55,619 bases of DNA from Salinarimonas rosea DSM 21201 (GCF_000429045.1 NZ_AUBC01000028.1:1-55619), one strand, 5' to 3'; positions 25,901 through 37,356 are shown, numbered from the stretch's first letter. Program-made: numbers and translations. Notes: a model not told the origin generated them from the letters alone.

Positions 25901-26656
25901 CCACAGGATCAGGAAGCCGGAATTGTACCAGTCGGCGCTCTCGGGCACGTCGGTCTGCTCGCCCCAGGTCTGCGGCGAGGAGGGCGGCAGGTCGCAGTAC
26001 CAGTCGTAGAACGACATGCAGACGCCGCCCATCAGGGACAGGTAGCGCGCGCCGGCGGCGTAGCTCACCATCGACATGGCCGGGATCGGCGAGAAGCCGA
26101 AGACGCGGTCCGGGCCGTAGGTCTTGACCGTGTAGGCGTTCGCCGCCGCGATCATCTCGTTGACCTCGTCCCAGGTCGAGCGGACGAAGCCGCCGTGGCC
26201 GCGGATCGCGGTATAGGCGCGGCGCTTCGCCGGGTCCTGCTGGATCGAGGCCCAGGCCGCCACCGGCGTGCGCACCGCCCGCGCCTCGCGCCACAGGCGC
26301 AGGAGCCGGCCGCGCACCAGCGGGTGCTTCACCCGGTTGGCCGAGTAGAGGTACCAGGAATAGGAGGCGCCGCGGGCGCAGCCGCGCGGCTCGTGGTTGG
26401 GCAGGTCCGGCCGCGTGCGCGGGTAGTCCGTCTGCTGCGTCTCCCAGGTGACGATCCCGCCCTTGACGTAGACCTTCCACGAGCAGGAGCCCGTGCAGTT
26501 CACCCCGTGGGTGGAGCGCACCACCTTGTCGTGCTGCCAGCGCTTGCGGTAGCCGTCCTCCCAGCCGCGATCCTCGCGGGTGGTGATGCCGTGGCCGCCC
26601 GAGAAGGCTTCGTCCTTGCGGGTGAAGAAGGTCAGCCGGTCGAGGAAGTGGCTCAT
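22907..26656 (-). CDS. narG: Respiratory nitrate reductase alpha subunit NarG, 1249 aa
   Basis: Catalytic molybdenum subunit reducing nitrate to nitrite on the cytoplasmic face of the membrane. The FS0 Fe-S cluster ligands are H50, C54, C58 and C93 (HGVNCTGSC...RGCARG), and the molybdenum ligand is D221 in WYCDLPP. The length and the C-terminal region (YGFNYYGTVGANRDEFVVVRKL segments) are normal for NarG. There is no twin-arginine leader, consistent with cytoplasmic location. The ATG at 26654-26656 gives the canonical SHFLDRLTFF start. Transcribed with narK upstream and narHJI downstream. Confidence 0.97.
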   Translation of the reverse strand: MSHFLDRLTFFTRKDEAFSGGHGITTREDRGWEDGYRKRWQHDKVVRSTHGVNCTGSCSWKVYVKGGIVTWETQQTDYPRTRPDLPNHEPRGCARGASYSWYLYSANRVKHPLVRGRLLRLWREARAVRTPVAAWASIQQDPAKRRAYTAIRGHGGFVRSTWDEVNEMIAAANAYTVKTYGPDRVFGFSPIPAMSMVSYAAGARYLSLMGGVCMSFYDWYCDLPPSSPQTWGEQTDVPESADWYNSGFLILWGSNVPQTRTPDAHFYTEVRYRGAKSVVICPDYSEASKFADMWVSVKQGTDAALGMAMGHVILKEFHVDRQVPYFVDYAKRYTDMPMLVRLVRQEDGKLVPERFLRASDLDGGMGETNNPEWKTLALDETTGELVVPNGSVGFRWGEKGKWNLEAKRADGAPVDLRLSLAGGEKDVSDGFEDVAFPYFGNIAHEHFVSDAHASVLERRVPVKRIATAEGETLVATVYDLFLANYGVDRGFGGGNVAESFDDDAPYSPAWAEAITGVKRDQIVTVAREFARNAEKTDGRSMIIIGAAMNHWYHMDMNYRSAINMLVMCGCVGQSGGGWSHYVGQEKLRPQSGWAPLAFGLDWGRPPRQQNSTSCFYAHTDQWRYEQLDVSEILSPTAPAGPWDGAIIDYNIRAERMGWLPSAPQLEENPLGIAAKATAAGLSPKDYVAQSLKSGALKMSCEDPDNPKNWPRNLFVWRSNLLGSSGKGHEYFLKHLLGTKHGLLGKDLGEEGKRKSKEVVWRDEAPEGKLDLLVTLDFRMSTTCVYSDIVLPTASWYEKDDLNTSDMHPFIHPLTAAVDPVWESRTDWNIYKGLAAAFSEVAPEVLGVETDVVLTPILHDTPGEIAQPFDVADWKTGAIEPVPGKTMPQVTVVERDYPNLYKRFTALGPLMTKVGNGGKGMAWNTEHEVELLRELNGVVTEEGPTKGLARIETAIDACEVLLMLAPETNGEVAVKAWESLETFTGREHAHLALPKEDEKIRFRDVVAQPRKIISSPIWSGLESEKVCYNACYTNVHELIPWRTLTGRQQLYQDHLWMRAFGEGFCVYRPPIDMKTVHPVKGRGADGAPEIVLNFITPHQKWGIHSTYSDNLMMLTLNRGGPVVWISENDAKKAGLVDNDWIEVYNTNGAISARAVVSQRVKDGMCMMYHAQEKIVNTPGSTLTGQRGGIHNSVTRAVLKPTHMIGGYAQLSYGFNYYGTVGANRDEFVVVRKLAKVDWLDDEPVPAVAAE

Positions 26657-26790
26657 GGGGTGATCCTCTAGATGTCTCTGGCGAGGCTCGGACGGCGCGC
26701 GACGGGCGCGGGAGTCTCGTCTCGAATGGGTCGCGGATACGCGGGCGCGCGGGCCCGGCCGGAGGGGGGAGCGCCCCCTCCGGCGGCGCG

Positions 26791-28176
26791 TCAGCAGCAG
26801 GTCGCCGCGTTCCGGCGGGCGTACATCCACCAGTTCAGGGCGACGTTGAAGGCGAAGAACACGGCGAGCCCGTAGAAGACGACGTTCGGGTTGCCGTAGG
26901 CGGCGAAGGCGCCCGCGAACATCATGCCGAAGACGAAGGGGCCGTAGGCCGCGATGGCCGCGGTGAAGCCGATCACGCCGCCCGCCTGGCGCGGCGGGAA
27001 GATCATCGGCATCTGCTTGAAGGTCGAGGCGTTGCCGACGCCGGAGAAGGCGAACAGGCCGAGCATCGCCATCACGAAGAAGGGGAACTCCGCCACCGAG
27101 TCCGGGGTGGTGAACATCGGGACCGTCGCCGCGCAGGCGACCATGCCGAGCCCCGCCACCTGCGTCACCCGCGCCCCACCGAACCGGTCGGAGATCGGGC
27201 CGCCGACGACGCGCAGGAGCGAGCCGACGAGCGGGCCGAGGAAGGCGAAGGCGAGCGGGTCGGGCGCGTTCTCGAGGCCGCCGTAGCACTTGGCGATGAG
27301 CAGCGGGAAGGTGCCCGCCAGCCCGGCGAAGGCACCGAAGGTCATCATGTAGAGGCTCGTCATCGACCACGTGTGCCGCGAGCGGAAGATGTCCATCTGC
27401 TCGCCGAAATTGGCCTTGACCGGGACGCTCTTCAGGAAGGCGAACGCCGAGAGGCCGAAGATCACGATGAACGGGATGAACACGGCGGTGGCGTTCTGCA
27501 TGAAGACCGGCGTCTCGACGCCGTTCTTCGTCATCACCTGCGCCTCGCCGAGGAAGGTCGCGCCGCCGAGCAGCGACACCGTGATGATCCAGGGCGTGAC
27601 GAACTGCACGACCGAGACGCCGAAATTCCCGATGCCGGCCTGGACCGCGAGCGCGGTCCCCTGCAGGCGCTTGGGGAAGAACAGCGAGGTCGAGGGCATG
27701 AAGGACGAGAAGTTCCCGCCGCCGAGCCCGGCCATGAAGGCGAGGCCCATCAGCACGACGAAGGGCGTCTGCGGGTTCTGCACCGCGAAGAACCAGCCCA
27801 GGGCCGGCAGCAGCAGCGACAGCGTCGACCAGCCCACCACGGAGCGGGTGCCGTAGATCGGCACGAGGAACATGTGCACGAGGCGCAGCGTGCCGCCGGC
27901 GAGGCCGGGCATGGCCGCGAGCCAGAACAGCTGGCCCGTCGTCAGCTGGAAGCCCAGCGCCGGCAGGCGCACGACGAGCGCGGAGACCAGGAACCAGATG
28001 ATGAAGGCCAGCAGCAGGTTCGCGGTGGTGATGGTGAGCGTGCGCCACGCGAGGCGCGAGCCGCCGGCGGCCCAGAGGGCCTCGTTCTCCGGATCCCAGT
28101 GCGAAAGCCAGGTTCCGCGCGGCTCGGGGCCCGATTGCTCGTTCGGGGGCTTCACTGGTGTGGCTGCGACGGACAT
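26791..28176 (-). CDS. narK: Nitrate/nitrite MFS transporter NarK (E. coli NarK-like), 461 aa
   Basis: Twelve transmembrane helices with the nitrate-signature stretch MAGLGGGNFSSFMPSTSLFF near residue 150 and a second motif FGAFAGLAGTFP around residue 280. The N-terminal leader WDPENEALW...RLAWRTL is like that of E. coli NarK, which exchanges nitrate for nitrite. The C-terminus ends in two Cys. It lies between the other narK and narG. With the first narK, it gives paired transporters similar to the fused NarK1-NarK2 of Paracoccus, here as separate genes. Substrate direction is inferred from the family. Confidence 0.92.
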   Translation of the reverse strand: MSVAATPVKPPNEQSGPEPRGTWLSHWDPENEALWAAGGSRLAWRTLTITTANLLLAFIIWFLVSALVVRLPALGFQLTTGQLFWLAAMPGLAGGTLRLVHMFLVPIYGTRSVVGWSTLSLLLPALGWFFAVQNPQTPFVVLMGLAFMAGLGGGNFSSFMPSTSLFFPKRLQGTALAVQAGIGNFGVSVVQFVTPWIITVSLLGGATFLGEAQVMTKNGVETPVFMQNATAVFIPFIVIFGLSAFAFLKSVPVKANFGEQMDIFRSRHTWSMTSLYMMTFGAFAGLAGTFPLLIAKCYGGLENAPDPLAFAFLGPLVGSLLRVVGGPISDRFGGARVTQVAGLGMVACAATVPMFTTPDSVAEFPFFVMAMLGLFAFSGVGNASTFKQMPMIFPPRQAGGVIGFTAAIAAYGPFVFGMMFAGAFAAYGNPNVVFYGLAVFFAFNVALNWWMYARRNAATCC

Positions 28177-28246
28177 CGGTCCGGTCCTTCCATGAGAGGC
28201 AGTGCGGTCACCGGGCCGGCGCGCAGGCGCTCCGGCCCGGACGGGT

Positions 28247-29902
28247 TCATTCGGCGGGGGCGGTGGTGGCGGGTCCGCGTTCGGAGAGCCGCGCGAGCGC
28301 CGCGCGCAGCTCGTCGAGGCTGCCGAAGCGGGCGGTGACGGTGAGGCCTTCGCCCTTGTCGACCAGGTCGACCTTCTCGGAGCCGGCGAAGACGAGGGCG
28401 AGTTCGGCCTCCGCCTCCTTGCGGCGGCGCGCCTCCAGCGCGATCGCCTCGTCGACGGAGGAGATGACGTACTCGTCGCCGAAGCCGCCCTCCGGCTCCT
28501 TCAGCCACATCAGGCAGACCACCCAGGAGACCAGGGCGCCGGCGGCAATGATGAGGAAGAACTGGCTCGGCGTGACGAGGGTGAAGACGAAGAGGTAGAA
28601 CACCGCGCCGACATTGCCGTAGGCGCCCGCCATGCCCGAGATCTGGCCGGTGACGCGGCGCTTGATCGAGGGGATGATGCCGAAGGTCGCGCCCTCCGCG
28701 CCCTGCACGAAGAAGGAGCAGAAGATCGTGATGGCGATGGCGACGACGAGCGGCCAGCTCGAGTTCATCAGCCCCATCAGGCCGAAGCCGACGGCGATGC
28801 CGAGCATGTAGGACAGCATCACGAACTTGCGGTTCCCGAAGCGGTCGGAGACGAGCCCGCCCATCGGCCGGGCGAACAGGTTCACGAAGGCGAAGGAGGA
28901 GGCGATGATGCCGGCGACGGCGGCGTTGAGGCCCCAGGTCTCCTCGAAGAAGAGCGGCAGCATCGACACGACCGCGAGCTCGGCGCCGAAATTGGCGAAG
29001 TAGGTGGTGTTGAGCGCCGCCACCGACCTGAACGGGTAGCGGTCGTCGGCGGGCACGCCCCGCTTCAGGATCGGCACGTTGACGCGCAGGACCTGCACGA
29101 TCTGGTAGACGATCACCGCGACGATCGCGGCGTAGACGATGCCTGCCGCCGTGGCGTCGAGATAGCCGAGCTTCTCCGTGCGCCAGACGAGGATCGCCAG
29201 GATGCCGACCATCGGCACCGTGAAGAGCACGAGGAGGACGAGGTCGCCCCAGCTGCTGACCTCGAGCGCCGCCGCCTTGCGCGGCTTGCGGTGGCTGTCC
29301 GGGTGCGGGCCGTCGGTCAGCGCGAACCAGTAGAACACGCCGTAGGCCGCCATCACGACGCCGGAGAGCGCGATCGCCCAGCGCCAGCCCTCGTCGCCAC
29401 CGAACAGCGTCAGCGCGATCGTCGGCAGGGTCATCGCCGCGGCGGCGGAGCCGAAGTTGCCCCAGCCGGCATAGAGCCCCTCGGCGAAGCCGATGTCGCG
29501 CGGCTTGAACCAGAGGGCGACCATGTGGATGCCCACGACGAAGCTCGCGCCGATCGACGACAGCACCAGGCGGGACACGAAGAGCTGCTCGCGCGTCTCG
29601 CCGAAGGCGAAGACGAACGCGGGCAGCGCCATGGCGACCATCAGGATCGAGAACACCCGCCGCGGCCCGAAGCGATCGAGCGCCATGCCGACGACGATGC
29701 GGGCCGGGATCGTCAGCGCCACGTTGGCGATGGCGAAGAGCTTGAGGTCCTCGGCCGTCAGCCAGTTCACCGAGCGCAGCATGCTGGAAGCCAGCGGCGC
29801 CATGTTGAACCAGACGTAGAAGGAGATGAAGAAGGCGATCCAGGTGAGGTGGAGCGCCCGGATGTCCCGGCTCTTGAACCGGAAGACGTCGGAGACTTTC
29901 AT
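28247..29902 (-). CDS. narK: Nitrate/nitrite MFS transporter NarK1-like, with C-terminal extension, 551 aa
   Basis: About 12 helices (residues 15-455) with HLTWIAFFISFYVWFNMAPL at the start and YAGWGNFGSAAAAM near residue 145, typical of the NarK1 (nitrate/proton symport) branch. After the last helix a cytoplasmic tail of about 85 residues (DEYVISSVDEAIALEARRRK and beyond) is predicted partly coiled and ends with a Leu/Ala helix; this tail is longer than in most NarK1. It is the second gene of the operon, following usp by 54 bases. The tail's job is unknown. Confidence 0.9.
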   Translation of the reverse strand: MKVSDVFRFKSRDIRALHLTWIAFFISFYVWFNMAPLASSMLRSVNWLTAEDLKLFAIANVALTIPARIVVGMALDRFGPRRVFSILMVAMALPAFVFAFGETREQLFVSRLVLSSIGASFVVGIHMVALWFKPRDIGFAEGLYAGWGNFGSAAAAMTLPTIALTLFGGDEGWRWAIALSGVVMAAYGVFYWFALTDGPHPDSHRKPRKAAALEVSSWGDLVLLVLFTVPMVGILAILVWRTEKLGYLDATAAGIVYAAIVAVIVYQIVQVLRVNVPILKRGVPADDRYPFRSVAALNTTYFANFGAELAVVSMLPLFFEETWGLNAAVAGIIASSFAFVNLFARPMGGLVSDRFGNRKFVMLSYMLGIAVGFGLMGLMNSSWPLVVAIAITIFCSFFVQGAEGATFGIIPSIKRRVTGQISGMAGAYGNVGAVFYLFVFTLVTPSQFFLIIAAGALVSWVVCLMWLKEPEGGFGDEYVISSVDEAIALEARRRKEAEAELALVFAGSEKVDLVDKGEGLTVTARFGSLDELRAALARLSERGPATTAPAE

Positions 29903-29956
29903 GGGACGTGGCCTCTGGAAGAAGGCGGCGCGCGCATGCGGGTGCGCTGCGGGTCG

Positions 29957-30415
29957 TCAGGGAGCGGGGATGATCAGCAGCGGGCACTGGACGCGCCGCG
30001 CCAGGAAGGCGCTCACCGACCCGAAGGTCATGTGATCGAACTCCTCGACGAAGGCGTCGAGCTTGGAGGCGAAGAAACCCCGGTCCGGCTTGTGGCTGTG
30101 GCGCGCCATCACGAGGAGGTCGGGCTCGCGCTCCTGCGTGGCGCGCAGGATCATCTTGCGCGCGTCGCCTTCCGCGATCAGGACCCGGGTCTTCATCCCC
30201 GCCGCGGTGAGCTCCGCCGCGGCGGCCTCGACGCCGGCGCGCTGCTCCCGGTACTGCTCGTCGAACATGTCGTCCGTCACGCTCGTCGCGGAGCCGACGT
30301 CCTCGATGACGGAGATCAGGGTGATCTCGGGCTTGGCGGAGGCGAACATCGACTTCACCGCCTCGAGAGCGATGCGCGCGTTGCGCGAATGGTCGTAGGC
30401 GAGCATCAGGTGCAT
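29957..30415 (-). CDS. Universal stress protein A family, 152 aa
   Basis: Begins with MLAYDHSRNARIALEAV, the UspA first strand and helix, and ends with FGSVSAFLARRVQCPLLII, the usual ATP-loop and last strand (G-S-V-S instead of the exact nucleotide-binding spacing, so ATP binding is likely but not certain). It is soluble and cytoplasmic. It is the first gene of the nar operon, 78 bases downstream of an Fnr-type box, so it should be induced with nitrate respiration. Usp genes are common members of Fnr regulons. Confidence 0.88.
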   Translation of the reverse strand: MHLMLAYDHSRNARIALEAVKSMFASAKPEITLISVIEDVGSATSVTDDMFDEQYREQRAGVEAAAAELTAAGMKTRVLIAEGDARKMILRATQEREPDLLVMARHSHKPDRGFFASKLDAFVEEFDHMTFGSVSAFLARRVQCPLLIIPAP

Positions 30416-30493
30416 GGGCGGCGGCTCCGTGCAGGACGGATGTCCTCTTCGAGATCGTGCACGGACGATGTCATGCGGAGCGCGTCACGCGAC

Positions 30494-30507
30494 TTGACTT
30501 ACATCAA
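30494..30507. promoter_or_regulatory. Fnr-type box TTGAC-N4-ATCAA (promoter-proximal)
   Basis: TTGACTTACATCAA fits the Fnr/FixK consensus TTGAY-N4-RTCAA and ends 78 bases before the usp ATG, matching the 75-76 base spacing of the other boxes in this block. It should activate the usp-narKKGHJI operon in low oxygen. Confidence 0.8.
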
Positions 30508-30543
30508 GCAAGATCGGCGTCGGTCGCCGGATCGCGTTCGCAC

Positions 30544-30561
30544 CTAAGGGACGCCCCTTAG
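30544..30561. promoter_or_regulatory. Inverted repeat CTAAGGG-N4-CCCTTAG
   Basis: Seven-base perfect arms with a four-base spacer (ACGC), between the two Fnr-type boxes. It may be a binding site for another regulator such as a response regulator; the FixJ encoded nearby is one candidate but I have no direct support. Confidence 0.45.
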
Positions 30562-30645
30562 CCGCAACCCCGAAAAAGCCTGCTTCATGGCTTGCGTAGC
30601 CTCGCCGGGCGCCCGGCTCGGCCGGAAGCCATGCCGGTGTCATAC

Positions 30646-30659
30646 TTGATAATTGTCAA
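30646..30659. promoter_or_regulatory. Fnr-type box TTGAT-N4-GTCAA (distal)
   Basis: TTGATAATTGTCAA is a perfect inverted repeat matching the Fnr/FixK consensus. It is about 230 bases before the usp start, so it might assist as an upstream site or serve a transcript not recognised here. Confidence 0.7.
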
Positions 30660-30896
30660 GCAAGAGGCCGGCGGGGGCTCGGCGCGATCGACGGGGACCG
30701 TCGCGGCCTCGGGCGCGCCGCCCCGTGCCGCACGAGGACGCGCAGGAGTACGCGCACGAGCCCGGCCTTCGCGGCGCGCGCGCTCCCGAACCGTCGTCGC
30801 GGATCGCCGAAGCCGATGTGGGATAAAGGTGTGATCTCGATGCCGCGCGGCGTGCGTGCGCGGAAGACCGTTCGCTCCCGCGCCGATCGGCCCCGA

Positions 30897-31843
30897 TCAG
30901 GGAACGAGGAGCACCTTCGGCGCCGCGATGCGTCCCGCGGCGAGCGCCGCGAACACGTCCGGCCCCTCCTCCAGCGAGCGGATCTCGACGAGCGCGTCGA
31001 GATGGCGGATCACCGGGAGCCGGCCGTCGAAGATCGCCGCCGCCGTTTCGCGGAAATCCTCGGCCGTGTAGGTGTAGGCGCCGAAGAAGGTCACTTCCTG
31101 CAGCGTGGCGTAGCGCGGGTCGAAGCCGCCGCTGCCTCCGCCGAGCCCGATATGGGCGATGACGCCGCCCGGGCGCACGGCGGCGAAGGCGGCCGCGCGG
31201 GTCGCGTCGATGCCGACCGCGTCGACGACGGTCTCGGCCGGCGTCGGCGTGTCGGAGACCGTCACGCCGTCGAGGCCGCGCAGGCGCTCGGCGCGGGCGC
31301 CGTTGGGCTCGACGATGGTCACCGCATCCGCGCCCTGCGCGCGCAACGCGAGCGCCGCGCCGAGCCCGATTGCGCCGCCGCCGAGGACGAGCGCGCGCCC
31401 GAGCGGCGCGATCCGGCGCGCCAGCCGCACCGCGTGCCAGCCGCAGGCGAGCGGCTCGGCGAGGGCCGCCGCCGCGAGCGGCACGCCCTCGGGGATCGCG
31501 ACGCAGGCGCGGGCGGGCGCCGACACGGCCTCGGCAAAGCCGCCGGGCCGCGGGGGCATCGAGAGGATCCTGCGATCCGGGCAGAGATTGTCCCGGCCCG
31601 ACGTGCAGTACGTGCACACGCCGCAGGTGGCGAGCGGGTTGACCGTCACCGCGCGCCCGTCGGCGTCGTGGCCGGCGATCTCGTGGCCGAGCACGATCGG
31701 GGTCGGCCGGCGCGGGTCGTGCCCGCCATAGGCGTGCATGTCCGAGCCGCAGACGCCGCAGAAGGCGACGCGCACGACGTCGGTCTCGGGCGCCGGCGCG
31801 TCCCGGATCTCGAGCCGGTGGGGAGCGGTCTGGACGAGCGCCT

Positions 31844-31847
<4 letters not shown>
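30897..31847 (-). CDS. Zinc-dependent alcohol dehydrogenase, 316 aa
   Basis: A medium-chain dehydrogenase: catalytic-zinc motif C33-G-S-D36 with GHE at 54-56, structural-zinc cysteines C75, C78, C81 and C89, and the Rossmann motif LGGGAIGLGAALAL (about 153-166). It is somewhat shorter than the usual 340 residues, but no key element is missing. It is the last gene of the LacI-controlled unit, overlapping the SDR by four bases. It should oxidise a secondary alcohol with NAD(P). In an HpsN-type pathway it could be one of the two 2-dehydrogenases interconverting dihydroxypropanesulfonate enantiomers; an idonate-type dehydrogenase is the alternative. Confidence 0.85.
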
Positions 31848-34945
<3,098 letters not shown>

Positions 34946-34970
34946 CGAACGTTTCCCCTCTTCTGGTTCG

Positions 34971-35765
34971 TCAGACGTCGGCACCCATCTGCTCGCGCAG
35001 GAGACGCCAGACCTGGCCACGCAGATGCGTGAAGCTCGGCTTCTCCATCACGTCGTCGATGGGCTCTTCGGACCACCTCTCGGCCTGGCGCGTGGAGGCG
35101 ACGTCGATCACCTCGCGGATGTGGCCGGGATTGCGGCCCATCACCACCACGCGGTCGGCGAGGTAGACCGCCTCCTCGACCGAGTGGGTGATGAACATGA
35201 CGGTGCGCGGATTGCCCTTGGACACGCGCACCAGCTCCTCCTGCATGATGGTGCGCGTCTGGGCGTCGAGCGCGCCGAAGGGCTCGTCCATCAGGAGCAC
35301 GCCGGGATCGGTGGCGTAGCTGCGGGCGATGGCGACGCGCTGCTGCATGCCGCCCGAGAGCTGATGGGGATACTTGTCCGCCGTCCCCTCCATCTTCATC
35401 AGGCGCAGGTAGTACGTGACCGCCTCGTCCCGCTCCTCCCGCGAGGCGCCGCGCGAGCGCATGCCGAAGACGATGTTCTCGCGCACGGTCTTCCACGGGA
35501 ACAGCGCGAACTGCTGGAACACGACCGCGCGGTCCGGCCCCGGGCCGGTCACCGGCTTGCCCGCGACGCGGATCTCGCCCCGGCTGACGGTTTCTAGGCC
35601 CGCCACCATGCGCATCAACGTCGTCTTGCCGCAGCCGGAGGGGCCGACGACGGAGATGAACTCCCGGTCCTCGACGCGCAGATCGACGCCGTCGATGGCG
35701 ACGAACGGCTTGGCGCCGCCGTCGCCGAAGATCTTGGACACCTTGTCGATGACGATCTCGCTCAT
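34971..35765 (-). CDS. ABC transporter ATPase, TauB/SsuB type, 264 aa
   Basis: Walker A GPSGCGKTT (about 42-50), Q-loop VFQQFALFPW, signature LSGGMQQR, Walker B LLMDEPFGALD and the H-loop ITHSVEEA are all intact. The long C-terminal helix after residue 235 is also found in TauB and SsuB. It couples ATP hydrolysis to import by the two neighbouring permeases. The ATG overlaps the permease stop by four bases (ATGA). Confidence 0.92.
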   Translation of the reverse strand: MSEIVIDKVSKIFGDGGAKPFVAIDGVDLRVEDREFISVVGPSGCGKTTLMRMVAGLETVSRGEIRVAGKPVTGPGPDRAVVFQQFALFPWKTVRENIVFGMRSRGASREERDEAVTYYLRLMKMEGTADKYPHQLSGGMQQRVAIARSYATDPGVLLMDEPFGALDAQTRTIMQEELVRVSKGNPRTVMFITHSVEEAVYLADRVVVMGRNPGHIREVIDVASTRQAERWSEEPIDDVMEKPSFTHLRGQVWRLLREQMGADV

Positions 35766-36535
35766 TGTCCTTCCCACTTCCGGCGCACGGCCGTCTCGAC
35801 CCCGCGCAGCCCGACGTCGATCAGGAGGCCGATGAGGCCGATGACGAGCATCGCCGTGATCACGGTCTGGGGGCTGAGGTTCGACTGGCCCTGGATCATC
35901 ACGTAGCCGATGCCCGAGCTCACCACGATCAGCTCGGCGCCGATCAGCGATTGCCAGCCGAGCCCCGCCGAGACGCGCAGGCCCGCGACGATGGAGGGCA
36001 GCGCGCCCGGCAGCAGCACCTCGGTCGCGATCCGGAACTCGGAGGCGCCGTGGGTCTGCGCGGCTTCGATCAGGTGCTTGTCGACGAGACGCGCACCCCG
36101 ATAGGCGTTGATGAGGCAGGGCGCGAAGGCGCCGGTGAAGATCACCATGATGGCGCCGCCGACCCCGGTCCCGAACCACAGCGCGGCGAAGGGCACCCAG
36201 GCGAGCGGCGCGACGTAGCGGTAGGCCTCGAAGACCGGCGTCACCATCTCGTCGAGGAGCCGGAAGCGGCCCATCATCAGGCCGAGCGGGACGCCGATGG
36301 CGGCGGCGAGCCCGAAGCCGCCGAGGAAGCGCAGGAACGAGGAGAAGGCGTGCTCCCACAGCAGCGCGCCGGCGAAGGGACGCTGCATCATCGCGATCGC
36401 CCGCTCCGCCACGGTCACCGGCGAGGGCAGCACGAAGGGCGAGACGAGGCCGAGCACGGTCACGCCCTGCCAGACGCCGAAGAACAGCACGAGGCTCGAC
36501 AGCGAGTAGAGCCACAGCGGGACGGCGCGCGTCAT
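35762..36535 (-). CDS. ABC transporter permease, TauC/SsuC type, 257 aa
   Basis: Six transmembrane helices with the EAA-type loop EAAQTHGASEFRIATEVLLPGALP (about 160-183, quoted in part) that contacts the ATPase. The start at 36535 (MTRAVPLW) is preferred over one 15 bases earlier because the ATGA overlap with the upstream permease matches the pattern of the operon. It forms a heterodimer, by inference, with the next permease. Confidence 0.9.
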   Translation of the reverse strand: MTRAVPLWLYSLSSLVLFFGVWQGVTVLGLVSPFVLPSPVTVAERAIAMMQRPFAGALLWEHAFSSFLRFLGGFGLAAAIGVPLGLMMGRFRLLDEMVTPVFEAYRYVAPLAWVPFAALWFGTGVGGAIMVIFTGAFAPCLINAYRGARLVDKHLIEAAQTHGASEFRIATEVLLPGALPSIVAGLRVSAGLGWQSLIGAELIVVSSGIGYVMIQGQSNLSPQTVITAMLVIGLIGLLIDVGLRGVETAVRRKWEGQ

Positions 36536-37356
36536 GCCTCCGCCCTCCATCGGATCACCCGCTTCTCGAGCCGGGCGAGGAGGATCGTGGTGAGGGCGCC
36601 CGAGATCGCGATCGCCACCATGGCGACGAGGATCATCGGCGTGTTCACGTCGCGATAGGCCGTCTGCAGCGCGCGCCCGAGCCCGAGGAAGGCGCCGACG
36701 AGCTCGGCGGCGACGAGCGTCGTCCAGCTCGCCTGCAGCGAGAGGCGCAGGCCCGTGAAGATCATCGGCGAGGCGTCGGGCAGGTAGACCTCGCGGATCA
36801 CCCGCCCGCGGCTCGCCCCGTGGACGAGGGCCGCCTCGATCAGATGCTTACGGACGTTGCGCACACCGGTATAGGTGTTGATGACGGACGGCACGAAGGC
36901 GGATACGAAGATGACGAACACCTTCGAGGCGTCGCCGAGGCTGAACCAGACGATGGCGAGCGGGATCCAGGCCAGCGGCGGGATCGGCCGCAGGACGAGG
37001 AAGACAGGGTTGACGAACGCCTCGATGCGCCGGTCGTACCCCATCAGGAACCCGAGCGGCACGCCCACCGCGACCGCGGTGAGGAAGCCGACGAAGACGA
37101 GGCGCACGCTCTGCACGACGTGCTCGATCAGCGTGCCGCCGGCATACCCTTGCGTCCAGATGCGCTGGAGCGCGGCGACGAAGGCCTCGGGAGACGGGAA
37201 GCGCGCCGGGCCGACGAGGCCGAGCACGCTCGTCGAGAGCCACCAGGCCACGAGCAGGGCGACGATCGTCGCGACGCCCGTCACGACGGAGCGCCGGACC
37301 CTCGGCCTCCACGCGTTTCGCTTCGCGGGGACAGCCCCCGCGACGGTCGGCATCAT
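36532..37356 (-). CDS. ABC transporter permease, TauC/SsuC type, first gene of the operon, 274 aa
   Basis: Six helices with the EAA loop EAALVHGASRGRVIREVYLP (about 183-202). It is the first gene of the minus-strand unit and starts 72 bases from the divergent lacI-type gene, with GGAG upstream of the ATG. Two different permease genes for one ATPase suggests a heteromeric channel. The N-terminal 20 residues are basic and cytoplasmic. Confidence 0.9.
   Translation of the reverse strand: MMPTVAGAVPAKRNAWRPRVRRSVVTGVATIVALLVAWWLSTSVLGLVGPARFPSPEAFVAALQRIWTQGYAGGTLIEHVVQSVRLVFVGFLTAVAVGVPLGFLMGYDRRIEAFVNPVFLVLRPIPPLAWIPLAIVWFSLGDASKVFVIFVSAFVPSVINTYTGVRNVRKHLIEAALVHGASRGRVIREVYLPDASPMIFTGLRLSLQASWTTLVAAELVGAFLGLGRALQTAYRDVNTPMILVAMVAIAISGALTTILLARLEKRVIRWRAEA

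Larger units (their letters stand above)
30416..30896. other. Promoter region of the nar operon, no gene seen
   Basis: This 480-base stretch separates the usp start from the end of the alcohol dehydrogenase gene, both on the minus strand. It holds two Fnr-type boxes and an inverted repeat, listed separately. No credible coding frame or tRNA is present. The left half is less GC-rich than the genes around it, as expected of a promoter. Confidence 0.7.
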
